A DNA stretch of 64,000 nt, taken from the NCBI GenBank assembly GCA_017577615.1, contig PKRE01000001.1:682001-746000 (forward strand). The letters are read 5' to 3'. Positions 59,058 to 64,000 of this stretch are shown here, in pieces. The stretch is from Gammaproteobacteria bacterium. Lineage in GTDB: Bacteria; Pseudomonadota; Gammaproteobacteria; Steroidobacterales; Steroidobacteraceae. A program made the translations under genes and the position numbers. Within the stretch, counting starts at the first letter, position 1; each line of letters opens with the position of its first letter. A model generated the notes under the pieces. It was not told the DNA's origin. It searched no databases and saw nothing but the letters and a program-made list of their open reading frames with translations.

Positions 59058-61205
59058 TTACATCGTGGCGATGACCGGAAGCCCGCGCACGCGGATACCG
59101 CTGGCGGCGCTCACAGCGTTGGCAAGAGCGGCAATTGCGCTCGGCACCGCCACCTCACCGATCCCCCCAGGGGGAGCGTTCGATGGGATGTGAATGATCT
59201 CCAGGGGCGGCACTTCGCTGATCCGCAGCATCGGGTGATCGTGAAAGTTGCTTTGCACGACGCCGCCATCCGCCAGCGTCACTCCTCCCTTGAGCGCTGC
59301 ACTCAGGCCAAAGATCGTCCCGCCTTCGAGCTGCGCCCGTACCACGTCTGGATCGATCGTGGTGCCGCAATCGGCGGCACATACCATTCGTCGGATTGAG
59401 ATCTTTCCCGCCACCGCAACTTCGACCGCATGCGCGCAGTAAGTCCCGAAGGCTGACGAGAATGCGATGCCTCGTGCAGTATTCTTCGGCACTGGCTTGT
59501 CCCATACCAGGGCACGCGCGACGGCATCGAGCACCGCCAGCGCTCGCGGATGACGACTGAGGAGCTTGCGCCTGTACGTGTACGGATCGATTCGCGCCAA
59601 CGCTGCTGCCTCATCCAATGCGCTCTCGCGATAGAAGCAGCAATGGGAGCTGGCTACCGATCGCCAATAGCCGATCGGGACCGGCAGATCCACCTCCGCG
59701 AACTCGACTGCTCGATACGGCACATCGTAGTGCGCATCGATCAGCGATGAAGTCATGGTCGGATCCGCCAAGTCTGGGATCGCTCTGCCCTTTGCACGGA
59801 GCAGAGACTGGCCTGCGAGCCGAAACGTCATTGCGCGAGGCCAGCCATCGGCATTGAGCCCGATGCGCACTCGCACTTTGCTCGCGGGGCGATAGAAGTC
59901 GTGCCGCAAGTCCTGCTCGCGGGTCCATATGAGCTTGATCGGCCGACCAGGCAACCGCTTGGCGATCTGCACACATTGGCGCACCGTGTCGAGCTCCCAC
60001 TTGCGCCCCAGGCCGGTGCCAATGAACGTGACGTTAAGATGCACTTTGTCCAGCGGCAGCCCGGTGAGCTGGGCCGCCAACGCCCGTGCATCGCCGGGGT
60101 TCTGGTGCGGCGCCCAGATCTCGCAGCGCTCGTTCGTCACGAGCGCCGTGCAGCATTGCGGCTCCATCGTGAGGTGGGCGAGATACGGCGACTCATACTC
60201 CGCTTCACGTTCACACGATGCGAGCTCGCTGCGCACACGTGCGATGTCTGGTTTCTTACGCGAGACTGGATCGTTCGCCAGCACGAACATGTCGCTGGCG
60301 AGCGCCTCCTCCAGGGCCGCGCGCACTGTTCCGTCGTCTACGCGCTGGATCGAGCCCGGTACGACCTTCACCTCGAGCGCATCTGCAGCTCGCTTCGCTT
60401 CCCAAAACGACTTGGCAACGACTGCGATTCCGTCGTCGATGATGAAAGCATCCACCACTCCCGGCATGCGCAGCGCCGGTAGCAGATCCACTGGTTCGAC
60501 CGTTCCAGTGAACGTCTCGGGCATGCGCAGAACGGCCGTGAGCATGCCCGGTAGCTGCACGTCGATACCGAACACCGTCTTGCCAGTGACCTTCTCGAGC
60601 GCGTCCCTGCGCGGCATCGCCCTGCCAATCAGCGTGAGCTCCTCTGCGGACTTGAGCTTCGGCTCTGTGGGTAGCTCGAGCTCACCAGCCCGCTTGGCCA
60701 GCTCGCCGTACCCGAGACGCCGGCCGGTCCGCGGATGCAGTACCCATCCTTTCGAGGTCCGACACTCCACGGCGTCGACATTCCAACGTTCTGCAGCCGC
60801 GGCAACGAGCATGCTCCGAGCCGCGGCGCCGAGCGTTCGCAGATGCTGGAAGTAATCGCGAACGGAGTTGCTGTCAGCCGTAACCTGTCTTGCCGTTCTT
60901 GGATTGGCCAGCAAAGGATTCGCGTGCGGCATGACGATTTCGACGCGAGACCAGTCCGCGTCGAGCTCATCGGCGAGCACTCGAGGCAGGCTGTCGTAGA
61001 CACCTTGTCCCATTTCGGACTGCGGCGTAACGATCCGAATGCTGCCGTCCTCGCGTATCTCCAGATACGCCGCCAGCTGCTCACGGATCCGGCTCGCCGC
61101 GCCCGTATCCGACACCACGTTGGTCGGTCGCAGGCCGAGGATGAATCCTGATGCCGTTGCAACCGAGGCGAATATGAACTCGCGGCGGTTCGTCCGGAGC
61201 ATCAT
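59058..61205 (-). CDS. IorB-like molybdopterin-binding oxidoreductase large subunit
   Basis: 716 residues from ATG 61205. A Tat signal (TNRREFIFASVATASGF) is followed by the molybdenum-cofactor binding domains of the xanthine-dehydrogenase superfamily: EMGQGVYDSLPRVLADEL, GTGLGRKWELD, EPQCCTAL and the catalytic Glu in GGIGEVAVP. This is the isoquinoline 1-oxidoreductase beta/aldehyde dehydrogenase type. Such subunits normally work with a small [2Fe-2S] IorA and a cytochrome; neither is present nearby. Substrate unknown. The start lies 8 bp after the FGE-like stop. Confidence 0.85.
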   Translation of the reverse strand: MMLRTNRREFIFASVATASGFILGLRPTNVVSDTGAASRIREQLAAYLEIREDGSIRIVTPQSEMGQGVYDSLPRVLADELDADWSRVEIVMPHANPLLANPRTARQVTADSNSVRDYFQHLRTLGAAARSMLVAAAAERWNVDAVECRTSKGWVLHPRTGRRLGYGELAKRAGELELPTEPKLKSAEELTLIGRAMPRRDALEKVTGKTVFGIDVQLPGMLTAVLRMPETFTGTVEPVDLLPALRMPGVVDAFIIDDGIAVVAKSFWEAKRAADALEVKVVPGSIQRVDDGTVRAALEEALASDMFVLANDPVSRKKPDIARVRSELASCEREAEYESPYLAHLTMEPQCCTALVTNERCEIWAPHQNPGDARALAAQLTGLPLDKVHLNVTFIGTGLGRKWELDTVRQCVQIAKRLPGRPIKLIWTREQDLRHDFYRPASKVRVRIGLNADGWPRAMTFRLAGQSLLRAKGRAIPDLADPTMTSSLIDAHYDVPYRAVEFAEVDLPVPIGYWRSVASSHCCFYRESALDEAAALARIDPYTYRRKLLSRHPRALAVLDAVARALVWDKPVPKNTARGIAFSSAFGTYCAHAVEVAVAGKISIRRMVCAADCGTTIDPDVVRAQLEGGTIFGLSAALKGGVTLADGGVVQSNFHDHPMLRISEVPPLEIIHIPSNAPPGGIGEVAVPSAIAALANAVSAASGIRVRGLPVIATM

Positions 61206-61212
61206 GCCGACT

Positions 61213-62205
61213 TCATTCGAGGTCACGTGCAACTCGGAAACCAAAGGCGTTGCTGCGCAACGCAGCAGGATCCCTGCCCCTGAACGTGAAGCGTTGTCGA
61301 TCGGGGCGTGTGCGCCAGCCACCGCCGCGAACGGACCTACGATCGCATTCGCCGTCGCGTTCGAACGCTGAGCCATCAACGGGGGCAGACGGATAGGGCA
61401 TGATGTAGCAATCCTGCACCCACTCCCACACGTTACCTGTCATGTCATATAGTCCGAACGCGTTTGGTGCGAACTGTCCGACAGGCGCGACCGTGACATA
61501 GCCATCGTCGCAGGGAACCTCTTCGAGGCCAGTCGCCGGTCCCTTCTTGGCCGATTGGTCCAGCACATTGCCGAACTCACAAGCACGCGACGCGTCGCTG
61601 CCCCACGGAGTCGCACCGCTGCTGCCTGCGCGCGACGCGTATTCGAACTCCGCTTCAGTGAGCAGGCGATACTTTCGGCCCGCTCGCTCGCTGAGCCATG
61701 CGATGAACGCTTGCGCGTCGTCCCATGACACACAGGCCACCGGCTCTTCATCGCGTATCGGGCGTCCGTAGCCCGGATCGCGCCAGCTGGCGGTCGCAAC
61801 GAATACCGCCGTCTTGCCGTCCCACATGTGGCAACCCTGCTCGCCGCGGTAGCCGGTTTCGGTCACGAACTGGGCATACTGCGCGTTAGTGATCTCGTAA
61901 CGACCAACTGCGAACCCGCGCGAAATGGTGACTCGACGCACCGGACCCTCGTAGCGTTCCGGCTCACCGCCGTCGAATCCCATCTCGAACTCGCCGGGTG
62001 GCACCACAACCATCTCTGGGCAGTCAGCGCAATCGCGAAAGATGGCGCCCGGGGCTAACGCGACTCGCTGAATAGTCGTTGACGACCGCATGCTGGCCGA
62101 ATTGTCAGCGCTCACTCCCTGTGCGAAACCGAGCAGCCCGCCCACGATCAGCGACGTAATGCGCACCCTCCAACGTGCGCCGCTCCTCTTACTTGAGATC
62201 ATCAT
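61213..62205 (-). CDS. Secreted FGE/SUMF1-like protein lacking the catalytic cysteine pair
   Basis: 330 residues. Signal peptide, then CADCPEMVVVPPGEFEMG and the FGE-sulfatase fold with YEITNAQYAQFV, LLTEAEFEYASRAG, GLYDMTGNVWEWVQDC and SVRGGGWRTRP. In formylglycine-generating enzymes the end reads RCAxR with a redox-active Cys pair; here the corresponding stretch is RFTFRGRDP, with no Cys, so it is not a classical sulfatase activator. It may bind metal or sugar or act as a PvdO/EgtB-like catalyst. Four bases separate it from the TonB-receptor remnant upstream. Confidence 0.83.
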   Translation of the reverse strand: MMISSKRSGARWRVRITSLIVGGLLGFAQGVSADNSASMRSSTTIQRVALAPGAIFRDCADCPEMVVVPPGEFEMGFDGGEPERYEGPVRRVTISRGFAVGRYEITNAQYAQFVTETGYRGEQGCHMWDGKTAVFVATASWRDPGYGRPIRDEEPVACVSWDDAQAFIAWLSERAGRKYRLLTEAEFEYASRAGSSGATPWGSDASRACEFGNVLDQSAKKGPATGLEEVPCDDGYVTVAPVGQFAPNAFGLYDMTGNVWEWVQDCYIMPYPSAPVDGSAFERDGECDRRSVRGGGWRTRPDRQRFTFRGRDPAALRSNAFGFRVARDLE

Positions 62206-62209
62206 CGCG

Positions 62210-63846
62210 TCATAGATCCACGGAGATGCGCAGCCCGATCTCCCGTTCCCGCATGGGGATCATCATCAGACCCTGCGAATTGTCGACCAGGTTGATGAAG
62301 CGCGCGCCGCCCAGCCAAGTGTTTTCGTCGGTCAGGTTGCTGGCATAGGCCTCTATCCGCCAGCCGGACTTACGCAATCCCGCGCGAAGATTCGCCGTGA
62401 TGTAGTCATCTATGTAGGCGAGATTGGCCGGATCGGAGTACTGCTTGCCGGTGTACATCACATCGAGCCGCGAGAACCACTCCCAGTCAGTACCCTGCAA
62501 CCCACCGGAAAGCGTGCCGGAAAGCGAACCGCTCCACTCCGGAAAGCGCGCCGTTCTCAGTCCCTTCATGTTGGCCGACCCGGTCAAAGTTCGGGTGTTG
62601 TTGTCGAGCCCGCGCACATACTCCGAGTCGGTCCAGTTCAGCGTCCCCTCTAGCTCTAGCCAGTTGGTTGGACGCCAGCCAGCCTCGAGCTCGAACCCTT
62701 TCAAGTCGATATCTGCTGGTACATAAACAGAACGGTTGGAGGTGCCACCATCGACCAGCGTCACAGGAATCGCCGCGGTCAGCTTCTGTCCGCGCCATTC
62801 CATCGTGTAGATGGCCAGATTGAGATAAGCACGCCCGCCGAGAAAGCGTTGCTTCCAACCGAGCTCATATGAATCCAGCTCTTCGGAATCGAGGACCTCA
62901 ACAGCGCCCGTCTGTGCGGCGATCCGCTCACGCTCGCTGGGGGGAATGGTCGGGTCGATCAGCGCCGCGTTGTATTGGCCGGGAATGACTCCCTTGGCAT
63001 ACGAAGCGTAAACGTTCGTGCTGCTGCCAACCGGCTGCCAGCTCAGAATCACACGCGGCAGGAAGTCCGTGAACTTCACCTTCTCCGGATCCAGCGCGTT
63101 GCCGGTGCGGACGAGCTCGTCCTCCTGGTAGCGTCCCTCTAGGGTGAAGCGGAAGTCGTCGAGGAAGGTGTAATGAATCGCCCCGAAGACACCGAGCACT
63201 TCCGAGCGACTGCCTGCCGTGTTGCCGTTCAACGCGACGATCGTGGGCGAGCCAGGCCGGATGGACAGCACGCCGGTAAATGAACCGTCGTAACTTTGCT
63301 CGTAATAGTTCACGCCGACCATTGCCGTCAGCGGCCCGCCGTTGTCCCAGCTCAAGCGCAGCTCGGCACTCTTGTCGACGCTCAGGTTGCCGTTGAGCTG
63401 CATCTGCGCCTCGAGATCCTGGCCGTCGTTGTCGCCTGCCTCTGCGGTCGCGGCACGGTTGTAGCCGAACAGACCGGAGAGGACGAGCGCATCGGTAAGC
63501 TCATAGTCCACGCTCAAGCTCGTAAGCCAGTACTTGCGATGCAGGCCGAAGCCGTCGAGATCCGGCACCTTGTCCAGCAAGTCGCGCGCAAGGCCGATGA
63601 TGCGCGGATCGGCATTCGTCGAAAGATACGGCTCAAAATTCTTGTGCACAAAGATGTCGCGCAGCATGTTCGGATAGCCTCGAGCCGCCAACATCGGTGA
63701 GTTGAGCGACGTGTTGCGTGACACGATCGACTTGCCCAAGGTGTAGTGGTCTGTGCACTCGCTGTCGTCCCACTGGCCAGTGCGATTCCAGCGCAGAAAC
63801 CGATCGACAACCGTCCTGCACGTGCGCCAAATGGAAAACCACGCAT
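62210..63846 (-). pseudogene. TonB-dependent receptor broken by an internal deletion
   Basis: Frame 63739-62210 (about 509 residues) is the outer part of a TonB-dependent receptor barrel, ending ISVDL with the usual final aromatic-poor strand, and containing NVYASYAKG, ELGWKQRFL and ASNLTDENTW. It has no plug and no signal peptide, and the frame is closed by TAA (about 63860) just upstream. However, an ATG at 63846 with GGAGG nine bases before it begins MRGFPFGARAGRLSIGFCAG...TTASAQ, a convincing signal peptide, in another frame. The most economical reading is that the plug and early strands were deleted and the signal peptide was joined out of frame near 63750. Confidence 0.72.
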
Positions 63847-64000
63847 TGAACAGATCCTCCCCCCAATCAATTCCTCGTTAACCCCCTGCTCTTGATTGGA
63901 CCATCAGGTCGCGATGGGGACACCTACATCGTGCTTGACGTCGCGAGCGACAGCGATCGCCCGGTCGCATGCTGCGACGTCGGTTATTGATCACTGTGCG
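63847..64000. other. upstream region of the TonB-receptor remnant
   Basis: GGAGG (about 63855-63861, minus strand) is the Shine-Dalgarno of the signal-peptide start. No promoter elements or upstream gene could be identified in the ~140 bp before the window edge. Confidence 0.3.

Noticed and set aside
61213..62205. Sulfatase-activating formylglycine-generating enzyme
   Set aside because: The active-site cysteine pair is absent and no sulfatase gene is in the window.

Overview
The window is GC-rich, gene-dense chromosomal DNA of a Gammaproteobacterium, most likely from the Xanthomonadales/Nevskiales/Steroidobacter side of the class. The reasons are the tamA-tamB pair, the polA-sRNA-engB-cytochrome c4-dsbA-endonuclease order shared with Pseudomonas-like genomes, and an arginine cluster that uses an N-acylornithine (not ornithine) carbamoyltransferase with a Xanthomonas/Bacteroidetes-type ArgG. 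No rRNA, tRNA, CRISPR array, prophage or insertion sequence was recognised.

Layout. 1-6.2 kb: end of tamA overlapping tamB, a convergent Nudix hydrolase, and a RarD-type transporter. 6.3-15 kb: an arginine operon argR-argG-(P-loop gene)-argC-argD-argF'-argB-argH, preceded by two ARG-box-like palindromes exactly 21 bp apart; no recognisable acylglutamate synthase or argE is present. 15-25.5 kb: a thioesterase, an LptM-like lipoprotein, polA, a small outer-membrane protein, a candidate sigma-E-controlled small RNA, engB, cytochrome c4, a lipoprotein DsbA, corA, a NYN/LOTUS protein, an EEP-family hydrolase and a small GNAT-like protein. 26-31 kb: an overlapping operon of a membrane-bound CheA-like kinase, a CheY, a CheX and a receiver/TM/repeat/TonB fusion protein. 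31-35 kb (minus strand): an NTP-transporter-like MFS protein and a pair of M16 peptidases. 35.3-40.5 kb (minus): an Ig-repeat lipoprotein behind two tandem c-di-GMP-I riboswitches, and a REC-PAS-PAS-GAF-HD-GYP protein. 40.7-46.6 kb: an aldo/keto reductase, a response regulator translationally coupled to oligopeptidase B, and a second TonB fusion protein. 47-56 kb (minus): a glycogen cluster glgP-glgB-glgX-malQ. 56-64 kb (minus): a lipoprotein, then an operon of a broken TonB-dependent receptor, an FGE-like protein, an IorB-type molybdoenzyme subunit and a Tat-exported FAD amine oxidase.

The observations that most deserve follow-up are: (i) a small RNA with a sigma-E-type promoter, a CCUCC-exposing loop and a strong terminator, in the chromosomal position of Spot 42/ErsA; (ii) tandem c-di-GMP-I riboswitches ahead of an Ig-repeat lipoprotein beside an HD-GYP gene; (iii) a DNA polymerase I that has lost four of five proofreading residues at exactly conserved spacing; (iv) a BioD/DUF1611-like P-loop protein inside an arginine operon lacking a known acylglutamate synthase, with an acylornithine carbamoyltransferase carrying Ala at the position thought to set acyl specificity; (v) two paralogues joining a cytoplasmic receiver-like domain to a periplasmic TonB C-terminus; and (vi) degenerate 7-bp-phased repeats in many intergenic gaps, different in sequence at each locus.

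All calls are from reading the sequence; no database search or folding program was run.
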